Assembly: GCF_000020005.1 (NCBI RefSeq)
Contig: NC_010718.1
Location: 1,431,001-1,495,000 of the forward strand
Reading direction: 5' to 3'
Source: Natranaerobius thermophilus JW/NM-WN-LF
Lineage (GTDB): Bacteria; Bacillota; Natranaerobiia; Natranaerobiales; Natranaerobiaceae
Length of the DNA stretch: 64,000 bases
The position numbers were made by a program, and so were the translations under genes. Below are positions 54,180 through 63,639 of this stretch, in pieces. Numbering within the stretch: position 1 is the first letter of the stretch; every line of letters begins with the position of its first letter. The notes beneath the pieces are model-generated. The model saw only the letters and a program-made list of their open reading frames with translations, did no database searches and was not told the DNA's origin.

Positions 54180-55014
54180 TCAAGCTAAAAGACTAAGACA
54201 ACTGGTTAAGGAAAAAAGTAGTGGAGAACATAGTGCCCCCACTATAGAACATCAACCCGAAATCATTACAATTTCGAGTGGAAAAGGTGGAGTAGGAAAA
54301 AGTGTATTGGCTGTCAATCTGTCTTTTGCTCTTAGAGAATTGAATAAAAAAATATTGTTAATAGATGGTAATTTTGGATTGTTTAACTTAGATATCTTAT
54401 TGGGGATTCAATCTAATCCCAAGTTAGAGCAACTGCTTAGAGGAGAAATAGATTTTAGGGAAGCAATCATTAATGTTTATCCTGGAATTGATTTAATTTG
54501 TGGCGGGACTGAATATAGGAACCTTCAAAAAGGGAATTCTTCCAGATTTGAAAAAGGGCTGGCCTTTGTTACAGATATTAAGAGAACTTCTGATTATGAC
54601 TTCATTATTATAGATACAGGTTCTGGCGTAAAACAGACCGTATTTAGTTTTGCAGATTTAAGTGATCAGTGCATTGTGCTGACTACTCCAGAATTAGCAG
54701 CAGTTACAGACACCTACGCTTTGGTTAAGTCACTTGTTTACGTTGGAGTAGCTAGTGAAGTTAATCTCGTTGTAAATATGTGCCATAAAGAAAAAGAAGC
54801 TGTTTCTACATGGAAGAACTTGAATAAAGTTTTAAAACATTATGTTAATTACGAGATAAACTTATTGGGTTATATCCTAGAAGATTCGTATATATCTACC
54901 AGTATAAAAAGACAGCAGCCTGCATTAATGTCTGAACCGAATACTTCATCTGGAATAGCAATTAAGAATCTGGCTCGCAAATTATTAAACGTAAAAGCTT
55001 CATGCCAGGGTTAA
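54172..55014 (+). CDS. flhG: Flagellar number regulator FlhG
   Basis: FlhG (YlxH, FleN) is a MinD-like ATPase that partners FlhF. The 280-residue protein has an N-terminal activator helix (DQAKRLRQLVKEK) thought to stimulate FlhF GTPase, the deviant Walker A SSGKGGVGKSVLAVNL near 36, DGNFGLFNLDILLG near 66 and IIIDTGSGV near 147. ATG 54172 lies after GGGTGAGAA within the end of flhF. Confidence 0.95.
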   Translation: MNDQAKRLRQLVKEKSSGEHSAPTIEHQPEIITISSGKGGVGKSVLAVNLSFALRELNKKILLIDGNFGLFNLDILLGIQSNPKLEQLLRGEIDFREAIINVYPGIDLICGGTEYRNLQKGNSSRFEKGLAFVTDIKRTSDYDFIIIDTGSGVKQTVFSFADLSDQCIVLTTPELAAVTDTYALVKSLVYVGVASEVNLVVNMCHKEKEAVSTWKNLNKVLKHYVNYEINLLGYILEDSYISTSIKRQQPALMSEPNTSSGIAIKNLARKLLNVKASCQG

Positions 55015-55056
55015 TTGTGTAGACTTGCTTTTACATATAAGGAGGTCACAGGTAAT

Positions 55057-55734
55057 ATGCTGAAAATTGGTTTATCTATCAAAATTAGAGTAGATAACAA
55101 AGATTATTCAAGTCGGATTGAAGATATGGACTCAGATTATTTATACATTTCAACTCCCATGGAAAAAGGACAATTGGTTCATTTCTCCCAAGGTAGTAAA
55201 ATTTCTGTTTACATAATAGTAAAAGGCGCTGTCTATAACTTTGAAGAGAAAATAAAGGAACAAATAAAAAGCCCCGTCCCATTGTTAAAAATCTCCAAAC
55301 CAGACAAACTGAAAAAAATACAGCGTCGACAGTTTTTTAGATTGGAAAAAAAGCTACCTGTTAAATATAAAATACTTGATGATGATTGTGAATCAGAACT
55401 CAGCGATACCAAAGATGCCTATGCCTTAGATATTAGTGGAGGTGGTCTAAAACTAGCAACACAAGAAATAATACCTGTGAATTCATTTTTGGAACTCAAT
55501 TTTGAATTAAACATTGATGAAGGGAAAAACAGCAATATTCATGATATAAGATGTGTAGGAAAGATTGTTAGAACCCAAAAAGTGGACACTGACCGGGTAT
55601 CAATATATCACTATGGGGTCAAATTTATTTCATTGCCATCCGAGATTCAAGATACCATTGTAAGATTTATTTTTAATGAGCAAAGAAAACTCCGATTAAA
55701 AGGAAGGTTTTCCCATGCAAAAAGAGAATACTAA
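55057..55734 (+). CDS. PilZ-domain c-di-GMP flagellar brake, YcgR/YpfA-like
   Basis: The 225-residue protein has an N-terminal YcgR-like domain (1-95) and a PilZ domain with both ligand motifs: RRQFFR near 97 and DISGGG near 129. Such proteins bind cyclic di-GMP and slow the motor by contacting MotA or the C ring. ATG 55057 follows AAGGAGGTCAC. It overlaps cheB by 20 bases, so the brake and the receptor-adaptation enzyme are coupled. Confidence 0.9.
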   Translation: MLKIGLSIKIRVDNKDYSSRIEDMDSDYLYISTPMEKGQLVHFSQGSKISVYIIVKGAVYNFEEKIKEQIKSPVPLLKISKPDKLKKIQRRQFFRLEKKLPVKYKILDDDCESELSDTKDAYALDISGGGLKLATQEIIPVNSFLELNFELNIDEGKNSNIHDIRCVGKIVRTQKVDTDRVSIYHYGVKFISLPSEIQDTIVRFIFNEQRKLRLKGRFSHAKREY

Positions 55735-56812
55735 TCGTATAAAAGTTATGGTGGTCGATGATTCAGCCTTCATGCGCAAGATGATAGTAGACATGGTCCA
55801 AGAAGAGCCCGGTTTAGAGATTGTTGCTATTGCAAAAAATGGCCAACAGGCACTTAAAATGATACCTGAACATCGCCCTCACGTTGTCACCCTTGATATT
55901 GAAATGCCTGTATTAAATGGTATAGAGACCCTTGAGCAAATAAAAGAGCTTTCTGACCGTCCAAATGTTATCATGCTTAGTTCTTATACACAAACAGGAT
56001 CCCAGGAAACTCTAAGGGCCCTTGAACTGGGTGCTGTAGATTTTGTTGGCAAACCCTCAGGTTCCATTTCACTTGATATCAAAAAAGTACAATCTGAGTT
56101 GATAGCAAAGATTAAAGCCGCATATCAAGCTACTACTAAGGTGACTTTTGACCAAAAAAAGGGCAACCCGTTCAACTCAAATCGGGAGATTTCACAAAAT
56201 ATAAAACAAAAATTAACCAATACTCAAAAAAATAAACTGATTGTAATAGGAGCTTCCACTGGAGGGCCTAGGGCACTTCACGAAGTGATCCCAAAAATTC
56301 CACAAAATTTCCCGGGATCTATTTTGGTAGTACAACATATGCCCAAAGGATTTACAAAACTCCTGAGCGAAAGGTTGAATACCATGTCGTCAATGACAGT
56401 GAAGGAAGCAGAAAATAATGATCCAATAGTCCCGGGTAAAGTTTATATAGCTCCTGGTGATTATCATTTGATGGTTTCTAAAAGTTCAGGAATACAGGGG
56501 GAAGATAAGTGGCGGGTCAAAGTTGACCAAGGACCGCCCGTAAAAGGTCTTAGACCCTGTGCTGATATATTATTTGAATCAGCTAGTATGATAGAGGATA
56601 TGGACTTGGTAGGGGTAGTATTAACTGGAATGGGGAGTGATGGTGCCAAAGGAATAAAAAGGTTAAAACGAGCCGGTGCCCATATAATAGCTGAAGACGA
56701 ATCAACTTGTGTTGTTTTTGGAATGCCAAAAGCAGCTATAAATACCGGCCTAGTAGATAAAATTTTACCTTTACCCGCAATTGCTCCAGAGATACTGAAT
56801 GTGATTACCTAA
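55715..56812 (+). CDS. cheB: Protein-glutamate methylesterase CheB
   Basis: CheB removes methyl groups from, and deamidates, chemoreceptors. The 365-residue protein has a receiver domain (VDDSAFMRK, acceptor Asp in VTLDIEMP near 61) and a methylesterase domain with the catalytic Ser in IGASTGGPRAL near 180, His in VQHMPKGFT near 206 and Asp in GMGSDGAKG near 300. Its counterpart CheR is not in the window. Confidence 0.97.
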   Translation: MQKENTNRIKVMVVDDSAFMRKMIVDMVQEEPGLEIVAIAKNGQQALKMIPEHRPHVVTLDIEMPVLNGIETLEQIKELSDRPNVIMLSSYTQTGSQETLRALELGAVDFVGKPSGSISLDIKKVQSELIAKIKAAYQATTKVTFDQKKGNPFNSNREISQNIKQKLTNTQKNKLIVIGASTGGPRALHEVIPKIPQNFPGSILVVQHMPKGFTKLLSERLNTMSSMTVKEAENNDPIVPGKVYIAPGDYHLMVSKSSGIQGEDKWRVKVDQGPPVKGLRPCADILFESASMIEDMDLVGVVLTGMGSDGAKGIKRLKRAGAHIIAEDESTCVVFGMPKAAINTGLVDKILPLPAIAPEILNVIT

Positions 56813-56832
56813 ATTGTTTGGGGGTGGATTAA

Positions 56833-58974
56833 ATGGATAATCAATATCTTGATGTTTTTATTGATGAAGCGAGAGAACATTTACAAACCATGAATCAAAA
56901 TTTGATTGATCTGGAACAAAGTCCTGAGGATCGATCTATTTTAGATTCTTTGTTTAGGGTTGCTCATACATTAAAAGGGATGGCAGCCACTATGGGGTAT
57001 CAAGGAGTTGCAAATTACACCCATAAATTAGAAAATATCCTGGATAGTTTTCGCCAAGGTGAGAAAAAGATTACATCGAACATTATTGATTTATTGTTAG
57101 AAGGAGCCGATGCCCTAGAAGAATTCGTAAATAAATTGTCAGAAGGTGAACAAGTAGATCTAGATTTTAGTAGTATGCAGTCACGCCTAGAACAAGCTTT
57201 TGCTAAGGCGGACAGAGATTCTTTTGAGACTCCTTCCCAGGCACAAGATACTTCTTCTACTAATAATGAACAGTCCAAGGGAGAAGCTGAAATGGCTGCA
57301 ACTAGTGAAGTTCAGACTGACTCTTCAGGGGAAAAGGCAGGATCAGAAAGTGATATTTTAGATTTAAATGAATATGAAGGAAACTTGTTAAAATCGGCTT
57401 TAAACGACGATTATTCGGCCTATCACATTAGAGTTGTTTTTGATGAAAATGTACTTTTAAAAGGTGCTAGAGCTTTTATGGTATTTCAAAAAGTAGAAGC
57501 TAGAGGAGAAATCATTAAATCTGACCCAGAAGTTGAAGAAATTGAAGATGAGAACTTTGATCAGGAAATTGAACTGATAGTGGTAACCAAGGTTGATCAG
57601 CAAGAAATAAAGTCGGATATTGAACAGGTTTCAGAAATAAATGAAGTTTACCTAAAAGTACTCCAAGAGGATCAACTTACAGATAAAACAGACGAAGGAG
57701 CAGATGAAGACGATGATGAGAAAGTTCAGACAGAAGAACAGAAAGTTCAACAAAAAGACAAACAAGATGAAGCCAAAGATTCAGATGGACAAAGCCAGCA
57801 AAAGATTAAGACTGGAAAGACCGTCAGAGTAGATATTGAGCGATTGGACAAGTTAATGAATTTAGTAAGTGAACTCGTTATTAACAAGACTCGCTTAGAA
57901 CAGGTAGCAAATAACAAAGAATCCTCTGAACTTGGAAAAACTAGTGAACAATTTAGTAGAATTACCAGTGAAATTCAAAATGTAGTGATGAAAGTTAGAA
58001 TGGTTCCTTTAGACCAGGTTTTTAACCGTTTCCCAAGAATGGTAAGGGATCTATCAAGATCCTTAAATAAAGAAGTTAATTTAGTCATTGAAGGAAGGGA
58101 AACAGAGTTAGATCGATCTTTGATAGATGAGATCGGTGACTTATTAATGCATTTAATAAGAAATGCTCTAGACCATGGTCTAGAAGATTCTGAAACCAGA
58201 CATAAATCGGGGAAATCAGCCAAGGGAAATATTCATATTAAAGCTTATCACAACGAAAACAATGTAGTTATTGAAGTCTCAGATGATGGTAAGGGAATTG
58301 ATCCAGAAAAAGTAAGGAAAAAAGCAATTTCCAGAGGATTGCTCGATAGCCAACAAAGTGAACAAGTGCCTGATTCAGAAGTGATTAACTTTTTATTCAC
58401 TCCAGGGTTTAGTACATCTGATGAGGTCTCCGAGGTATCTGGTAGGGGAGTTGGCCTGGACGTGGTCAAAAGTAAACTTGAAAATCTTGGTGGACGCGTG
58501 GAGTTAGACAGTGAAATTAATCAAGGCACAAAATTCACTATGTATTTACCTTTAACTCTAGCTATAATCCAGGCATTAATGGTCAATGTAGGCAATGAGC
58601 AATATGCTTTACCATTGTCATCCATTGAAGAAACGACAATTTTAACAGATCAGGATATCCAAAAGGTTCAAGAACAAGAAGTTATCAGGTTAAGGGATCA
58701 ATTGGTACCTCTAATTGATCTGCACGACATTTTAGATGTTGAACGTACTGAAAATGGCGAACAAGAGCATGCTGAACAAGAAAGATTTGCTATTATAGTT
58801 AGAAAAGGCGATAAAAAGGCAGGATTAATAGTTGATGAACTACTGGGACAGCAAGAAGTTGTAATAAAGTCTCTAGGTGGCTTTTTGGCCGATATTAAAG
58901 GGTTTACAGGAGCAACAATTTTAGGTGATGGAAAAGTTGCTTTAATTTTAGATGTGAATTCATTATTATTTTAA
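56833..58974 (+). CDS. cheA: Chemotaxis histidine kinase CheA
   Basis: CheA phosphorylates CheY and CheB under receptor control. The 713-residue protein has the P1 domain with phospho-acceptor His45 in VAHTLKGMA, a P2-like domain (about 190-290), a Glu/Asp/Gln-rich linker, the dimerisation helices near 330-400, the ATPase with HLIRNALDHGLE near 437, DDGKGIDPEK near 480 and GRGVGLDVVK near 540, and a C-terminal CheW-like domain. GGGGGTGG precedes ATG 56833. Confidence 0.98.
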   Translation: MDNQYLDVFIDEAREHLQTMNQNLIDLEQSPEDRSILDSLFRVAHTLKGMAATMGYQGVANYTHKLENILDSFRQGEKKITSNIIDLLLEGADALEEFVNKLSEGEQVDLDFSSMQSRLEQAFAKADRDSFETPSQAQDTSSTNNEQSKGEAEMAATSEVQTDSSGEKAGSESDILDLNEYEGNLLKSALNDDYSAYHIRVVFDENVLLKGARAFMVFQKVEARGEIIKSDPEVEEIEDENFDQEIELIVVTKVDQQEIKSDIEQVSEINEVYLKVLQEDQLTDKTDEGADEDDDEKVQTEEQKVQQKDKQDEAKDSDGQSQQKIKTGKTVRVDIERLDKLMNLVSELVINKTRLEQVANNKESSELGKTSEQFSRITSEIQNVVMKVRMVPLDQVFNRFPRMVRDLSRSLNKEVNLVIEGRETELDRSLIDEIGDLLMHLIRNALDHGLEDSETRHKSGKSAKGNIHIKAYHNENNVVIEVSDDGKGIDPEKVRKKAISRGLLDSQQSEQVPDSEVINFLFTPGFSTSDEVSEVSGRGVGLDVVKSKLENLGGRVELDSEINQGTKFTMYLPLTLAIIQALMVNVGNEQYALPLSSIEETTILTDQDIQKVQEQEVIRLRDQLVPLIDLHDILDVERTENGEQEHAEQERFAIIVRKGDKKAGLIVDELLGQQEVVIKSLGGFLADIKGFTGATILGDGKVALILDVNSLLF

Positions 58975-58989
58975 AGGAGGATGGTAAAT

Positions 58990-59469
58990 ATGACTGAAAC
59001 TCAAGCTACTACGGGAGATCAACAGTACATTGTGTTTAATCTAGGAGATGAGGAATATGGAGTAGAGATTCTTCAGGTTCAGACAATAGAGAGAATGTTG
59101 GATATAACTCGTGTACCTCACGCCCCTGATTTTGTTGAAGGTGTGACTAACCTCCGTGGTATGGTAGTGCCAATTATAGACTTGAGAAAGAGATTGAATC
59201 TACCTGAAAAAGAGGCTACAGATGAAACTAGAATTATTACAGTTAAAATAGATGAAGTTATGGTAGGAATGATAGTTGATTCTGCATCAGATGTAGTCAA
59301 AGTACCTCAAGATGCCATCGAACCACCACCTTCTATTATTGGTGGTGTGGAAAGTACTTATATTGAAGGTGTTGCTAAATTGGAAAATCGACTATTAATA
59401 TTACTTAAATTATCCGAGGTTCTTAAAAAAGATGAGGTAGACCAGTTAAAGAATCAGTTAAATACATAA
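58990..59469 (+). CDS. cheW: Coupling protein CheW
   Basis: CheW links CheA to chemoreceptors. The 159-residue protein has the CheW fold with YIVFNLGDEEYGVEI near 14, the conserved Arg in VEGVTNLRGMVVPIIDLR near 52-69, and EGVAKLENRLLILL near 127. AAGGAGG at 58973-58979 fixes ATG 58990 over ATG 58981. It follows cheA at 15 bases. Confidence 0.96.
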   Translation: MTETQATTGDQQYIVFNLGDEEYGVEILQVQTIERMLDITRVPHAPDFVEGVTNLRGMVVPIIDLRKRLNLPEKEATDETRIITVKIDEVMVGMIVDSASDVVKVPQDAIEPPPSIIGGVESTYIEGVAKLENRLLILLKLSEVLKKDEVDQLKNQLNT

Positions 59470-59513
59470 TGTGATATTGAACACCTATATCCCTAGAAAG
59501 GTGCGGTTAACCT

Positions 59514-60152
59514 ATGTCGGATTTTAATTTAAATGAGCTTCACATAGACATTTTGAAAGAATTAGGTAATATAGGGGCAGGTAACGCCACAACAGCTTTA
59601 TCACAGTTCTTAGGTAAGTCTATCAAGATGACGGTTCCAGAAGTTAATATACTTCCTTTTGAAGAAGTTCCCGAAGTAGTAGGAGGCCCAGAGGAATTAG
59701 TCGCAGGAGTGTACATGAGAATTGAGGGAGAAGCACCAGGGTCGCTGATGCTATTGCTAAAACAAGAAGATGCGCTAAAACTCATAGATGTACTTTTGGG
59801 AAGGGACAGTTCGCAGGAGAAAGTCGGTACCGCAGACCTAGACGATATAGAACAATCGGCCCTGATGGAAACAGGGAACATAGTCGCAAATTCTTATTTA
59901 AATTCCCTGGCCGATATGACTAAAATGGAAGTAGGACCATCCGTACCTGCTATTTCAGTAGATATGGCAGGAGCTATCTTAGAGGTGATTCTATTTCAAG
60001 TAGATGAAGAGATCAGTGAACACGTGATCTTGATCGGTACCGAATTTGCCTATGAGGGAAATACCATTAGAGGACACTTTTTTCTGATTCCCGATAATGA
60101 ATCCTTCCCAAAAATAATAAAATCTTTGGGGTTTGACTATGACGATAGTTAA
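59514..60152 (+). CDS. cheC: CheY-phosphate phosphatase CheC
   Basis: CheC dephosphorylates CheY and binds CheD. The 212-residue protein has two copies of the phosphatase motif, DILKELGN (residues 12-19) and SALMETGN near 122-129, and the family GAGNATTALS. It overlaps cheD by 14 bases. The ribosome site is AAAGGTG at 59498-59503. Confidence 0.96.
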   Translation: MSDFNLNELHIDILKELGNIGAGNATTALSQFLGKSIKMTVPEVNILPFEEVPEVVGGPEELVAGVYMRIEGEAPGSLMLLLKQEDALKLIDVLLGRDSSQEKVGTADLDDIEQSALMETGNIVANSYLNSLADMTKMEVGPSVPAISVDMAGAILEVILFQVDEEISEHVILIGTEFAYEGNTIRGHFFLIPDNESFPKIIKSLGFDYDDS

Positions 60153-60621
60153 AGTCGGTATTGCAGACATGAAAGTGGCCTCTAAGGAAAGTATTATTCG
60201 AACTTCGGGATTGGGATCATGTGTTGGAATCACCCTTTATGATGGCTCTTTAAAAATTGGTGGAATGGTTCACATTATGCTACCTGAAAGTCCGACTAAT
60301 AAGTCACAATTTAAAAGAACTAAATATGCAGATACCGGAATTGTAGATTTGCTAACAGAAATGGAAAATATGGGATGCAAGCGGAGGAATTTGGTTTCTA
60401 AAATGGCCGGGGGAGCTCATATGTTTAAGTTTTCTGGTGGGAGTGAACTTTTGAAAATTGGAGAGAGAAACGCTAAAGCTGTAGAAGAAGTATTAACAGA
60501 TTTAAAGGTAAAAATCCTTGCTAAAGATGTAGGAGGAGATTACGGCCGGACCATTGACCTTTTCTGTGAAACTGGAAAACTGCAAATCAAAACAATAAAT
60601 CGTGGAGTTAAAGAGGTGTAA
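60139..60621 (+). CDS. cheD: Chemoreceptor glutamine deamidase CheD
   Basis: CheD deamidates receptors and stimulates CheC. The 160-residue protein has the catalytic Cys in GLGSCVGI near 34, the His in GGMVHIMLPE near 51 and a Thr in KYADTGI near 70. ATG 60139 is 14 bases before the cheC stop, with TTTGGGG upstream; TTG 60133 is possible. Confidence 0.95.
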   Translation: MTIVKVGIADMKVASKESIIRTSGLGSCVGITLYDGSLKIGGMVHIMLPESPTNKSQFKRTKYADTGIVDLLTEMENMGCKRRNLVSKMAGGAHMFKFSGGSELLKIGERNAKAVEEVLTDLKVKILAKDVGGDYGRTIDLFCETGKLQIKTINRGVKEV

Positions 60622-60623
60622 CA

Positions 60624-61376
60624 GTGAGTCTTAACTTGATAACCAGCTATCAAGATTCCGGTGATCGCCAGCAACTTGAGAAATTAATATCAGAATATAG
60701 TTATTTGGTTAAAAAACAGGTTGATAAGGTGAACTATCCGTCAATTTCAGGCTTGAATAGAGATGACTTAATATCTTTTGGTGTAATTGGTTTGATAGAT
60801 GCTATCAAGAAGTTTGACATTAATAGAAATGTTCCCTTTGAGGCCTATGCAAATATTAGAATTAGAGGTGCAATTCTAGATGGGTTGAGAAAGTTTGATT
60901 TTGTACCTCGAAATTTAAGGGAAGAAATGAAAACTTTACACAGTGAATATAGAAAGCTTGAGCAAAAATTAGGTAGAACACCTACTAATAATGAATTGGC
61001 TTATCAAATGTCAATTAGCGAAGCAGAACTTGATAAATTATGGCAAGCAACAAATTGTGTGATTCCTAGCTATCTAAGCGACTACATAACTGCTGAAGAA
61101 GGTGAATTAACCTTAGAAGATATTTATCCGGACAGTAACAGTCCTGATCCTCAAAGTAGAATTGATGAAAAAACAACAAAACAAGAATTAGGACAGGCCA
61201 TAGACACACTGCCGCAAAAAGAGAAATTGGTGTTATCGTTATATTACTATGAAGAATTGACATTAAAAGAAATAGCAAAAATATTAGAACTTACAGAATC
61301 TAGAATTAGTCAATTACATTCTAAAGCTGTATTGAGACTTAGAGGAAAGCTAGCTAAAAAGAAACTTGACTTATAA
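60624..61376 (+). CDS. sigD: Flagellar sigma factor SigD/FliA
   Basis: This sigma-28 directs late flagellar and chemotaxis genes. The 250-residue protein has region 2 with LISFGVIGLIDAIKKFD and FEAYANIRIRGAILDGLR near 49-91 (core RIRGAILDGLR), region 3 near 100-160 and region 4 with ELTLKEIAKILELTESRISQLHSKA near 208 (core LTESRISQLHSKA). GTG 60624 lies behind AAAGAGGTG, directly after cheD. No flgM was seen nearby. Confidence 0.96.
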   Translation: MSLNLITSYQDSGDRQQLEKLISEYSYLVKKQVDKVNYPSISGLNRDDLISFGVIGLIDAIKKFDINRNVPFEAYANIRIRGAILDGLRKFDFVPRNLREEMKTLHSEYRKLEQKLGRTPTNNELAYQMSISEAELDKLWQATNCVIPSYLSDYITAEEGELTLEDIYPDSNSPDPQSRIDEKTTKQELGQAIDTLPQKEKLVLSLYYYEELTLKEIAKILELTESRISQLHSKAVLRLRGKLAKKKLDL

Positions 61377-61410
61377 TTACCCGTGTTTATTAAGGATGGA
61401 GTGATTTATA

Positions 61411-63279
61411 ATGGCAGAACTACCCCAAAGGTTTTCCGGTGAAAACTTACAAGAAGTTTTAGCGGAAGCTGCTGAATCACTATCATGTGAAGTTGAGGAA
61501 CTAGAATATAAAGTGATACAGCGAGAAAAGAAAGGCCTTTTAAGGCGAACCCCCTGTGTCATTGAAGTGTCTGGACAGCATAAAAAAAATGACAACACAA
61601 ACACGGGTGATAATAATGGTATAGTGGCCGAAACGGCAGCTAGTAATGACCCTGCGGAAGAGAAACTAAATGTCAGTATTGATGGATATTATGAGATATC
61701 GGAAGAAGACAATGCTATTTATTTAGTTGTATACCCTCCTGAAAATCGAGGTAATTATGTCAAGTGGAAAGATGTTAAGAGTAAATTAGAAGAAAAAGGT
61801 TTTGAAATCCTCGATGAGGCATTTATAGTAGAAATTGTCAGAAAATCGGAAGGCCAAAAAGTAGATATTTCTGAATATATTGAGGAACATGTAATAGATG
61901 GATCTTTTGAAATTAGAGTTGCTGAAGACAATATGAAAGCACTGTTAAAGGTGAATTTACCTCAAGGAAGAGGAAAGGAAGTTAATTTAGAAGAAATTAC
62001 TCAGGCCCTAAGTGAACGAAAAATCAGTCAAAATTTAGATTTTCAAGCAATACATAAATGTGTAAGTGAAGGCACACAAGGCGAATTCAGAACTATTGCC
62101 ACCGGAGATCAGCCTATAGATGGAAAAGACGCAGAGATCCAACTACATTTTGAAGAAAAAGAAAGAAAACCTGTAGTTAAAGAAGACGGAAGTGTGGACT
62201 ATTATAATATTGATAATGTTACTAATGTTAAAGCCGAGGACCTCTTGGCGAGCAAACATCCTCCAGAGGAGGGTAGTCCCGGTAAAGATGTATATGGAAA
62301 TATAGTGTCTCCCAAACCAGGAACTGATCGGCAAATAAAAAGAGGTAAAAATACCGAGTTAAGCGAAGATGAAATGGAGTTAAGAGCATCTATAGATGGA
62401 CAGGTAGTCATGAATAATGACGGGTTTATTCACGTATATCCTGTTTATGAAGTTTCTGGTGATGTGGATGTTTCAACAGGAAATATTGATTTTGTGGGTA
62501 ATGTTATTGTAAAAGGACAGATAAAAAGTGGTTTAAAGGTTAAGGCTGCTGGGGATGTAGAAGTCCGTAAAAGTGTTGATAGTTGTATAATAGAAGCGGG
62601 AGGCAATGTCGATATTAAAGGCGGCATTCAAGGTAGGAACAAAGGGTCTATTACTGCAGGTGGCTCGGTAACTTGCAAATTCATCGAAAATGCTCAAGTT
62701 TCTGCTGAAGGAGATATTAATGTTATTGAAGGTATTCTCCATAGTCAGGTAGAAGGTAATAAAATAAATGTTTTTGAAGGAAAAAAAGGTTTACTCGTAG
62801 GTGGCAAAGTAACTGCAAGAGAAGAGGTAGTAGCTAAAATGATTGGATCCAGTTTTGCCACTGCCACTCATGTAGCTGTCGGCTTAGACCCTGAATTAAG
62901 GAAAAAGTCTTCAGATATAGATACAGAACTGAAAAACACCAACGAAAACCTGGAAAAAACAGATAAAGCTATTGCAATACTACAGAAGGTCAAGCAAACT
63001 AAAGGGGCGCTGCCTAAGGATAAAGAAAATATGCTTGTTAGATTGCAAAGGACTAAATCCCACTTAGACCAAACAAAACAGCAATTATGCAGCCAAAAAG
63101 AGGAAATAAAAAATATTTTAAAAGATAAAACAGATGGCAGAGTTATAGCAAAAAAGGTGGTTTATCCTGGAGTCAAAGTAACCATTGGTGAAGTCTCGTA
63201 TAATATAAAGGATGAACAAAAGAGTAGTATGTTTAGATTGTCCTCTGATGGAGAAGTTTCCAGTGAGCCTGTATCTTAA
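61411..63279 (+). CDS. FapA/DUF342-family protein
   Basis: The 622-residue protein has an N-terminal KH-like/Jag-N-like part (PQRFSGENLQEVLAEAAESL, as SGENLQEVLAEAAESL), a DUF342 middle with LASKHPPEEGSPGKDVYGN near 278, a right-handed beta-helix of short repeats around 345-490 (DVDVSTGNIDFVGNV, AGGNVDIKGGIQG, AGGSVTCKFIENA) and a coiled coil near 500-575. The family member FapA of Vibrio affects polar flagellar assembly; in Firmicutes it follows sigD. Role here is inferred. The start ATG follows GGATGGAG. Confidence 0.85.
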   Translation: MAELPQRFSGENLQEVLAEAAESLSCEVEELEYKVIQREKKGLLRRTPCVIEVSGQHKKNDNTNTGDNNGIVAETAASNDPAEEKLNVSIDGYYEISEEDNAIYLVVYPPENRGNYVKWKDVKSKLEEKGFEILDEAFIVEIVRKSEGQKVDISEYIEEHVIDGSFEIRVAEDNMKALLKVNLPQGRGKEVNLEEITQALSERKISQNLDFQAIHKCVSEGTQGEFRTIATGDQPIDGKDAEIQLHFEEKERKPVVKEDGSVDYYNIDNVTNVKAEDLLASKHPPEEGSPGKDVYGNIVSPKPGTDRQIKRGKNTELSEDEMELRASIDGQVVMNNDGFIHVYPVYEVSGDVDVSTGNIDFVGNVIVKGQIKSGLKVKAAGDVEVRKSVDSCIIEAGGNVDIKGGIQGRNKGSITAGGSVTCKFIENAQVSAEGDINVIEGILHSQVEGNKINVFEGKKGLLVGGKVTAREEVVAKMIGSSFATATHVAVGLDPELRKKSSDIDTELKNTNENLEKTDKAIAILQKVKQTKGALPKDKENMLVRLQRTKSHLDQTKQQLCSQKEEIKNILKDKTDGRVIAKKVVYPGVKVTIGEVSYNIKDEQKSSMFRLSSDGEVSSEPVS

Positions 63280-63294
63280 AATGGGGTGAATATT

Positions 63295-63597
63295 ATGTCA
63301 TTTACACCCGGAGAATTACATGTTCTCTATAGCAAAATGCCAGAGGTTTCCAAAATCAATTCCCAAGAACAACAAATGCCTAACTGGCATTACTATTTAA
63401 TTCATTCTGCTTTTCAAAGAGAACAGCACTGGAATACTAAGTCTGTTACTGAATCTCCTTCTTCTTCTGAAGATGAGGCAAAAACAAAAAAAGAAGATGG
63501 GGAAGATTCTCCAGCAAAACAAGAGCAAAAGGTAAACAATAAACGAAAACATCGCAAATCTAGGGATTCGGGAAGATTTGTCGATATTACCTTATGA
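63295..63597 (+). CDS. Small hydrophilic protein of unknown function
   Basis: The 100-residue protein has no membrane helix. A moderately hydrophobic N-terminal half (FTPGELHVLYSKMPEVSKI) leads to a Ser/Glu/Lys-rich disordered stretch and a basic tail KHRKSRDSGRFVDITL. Similar short tails ending in a G-R-x-I/V-D-I motif occur in small genes after fapA in other clostridia as far as I recall. GGGGTGA at 63282-63288 selects ATG 63295. Its place between FapA and the SwrB-like gene suggests a motility role, not proven. Confidence 0.75.
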   Translation: MSFTPGELHVLYSKMPEVSKINSQEQQMPNWHYYLIHSAFQREQHWNTKSVTESPSSSEDEAKTKKEDGEDSPAKQEQKVNNKRKHRKSRDSGRFVDITL

Positions 63598-63639
63598 TTT
63601 TATAATTATCTCAAGTATAATGGGCAAGAGGTGAACTTT

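Noticed and set aside
59482-59503. CACCT/AGGTG pairing that could cover the cheC ribosome site
   Set aside because: Only five pairs with a 12-base loop; expected by chance.
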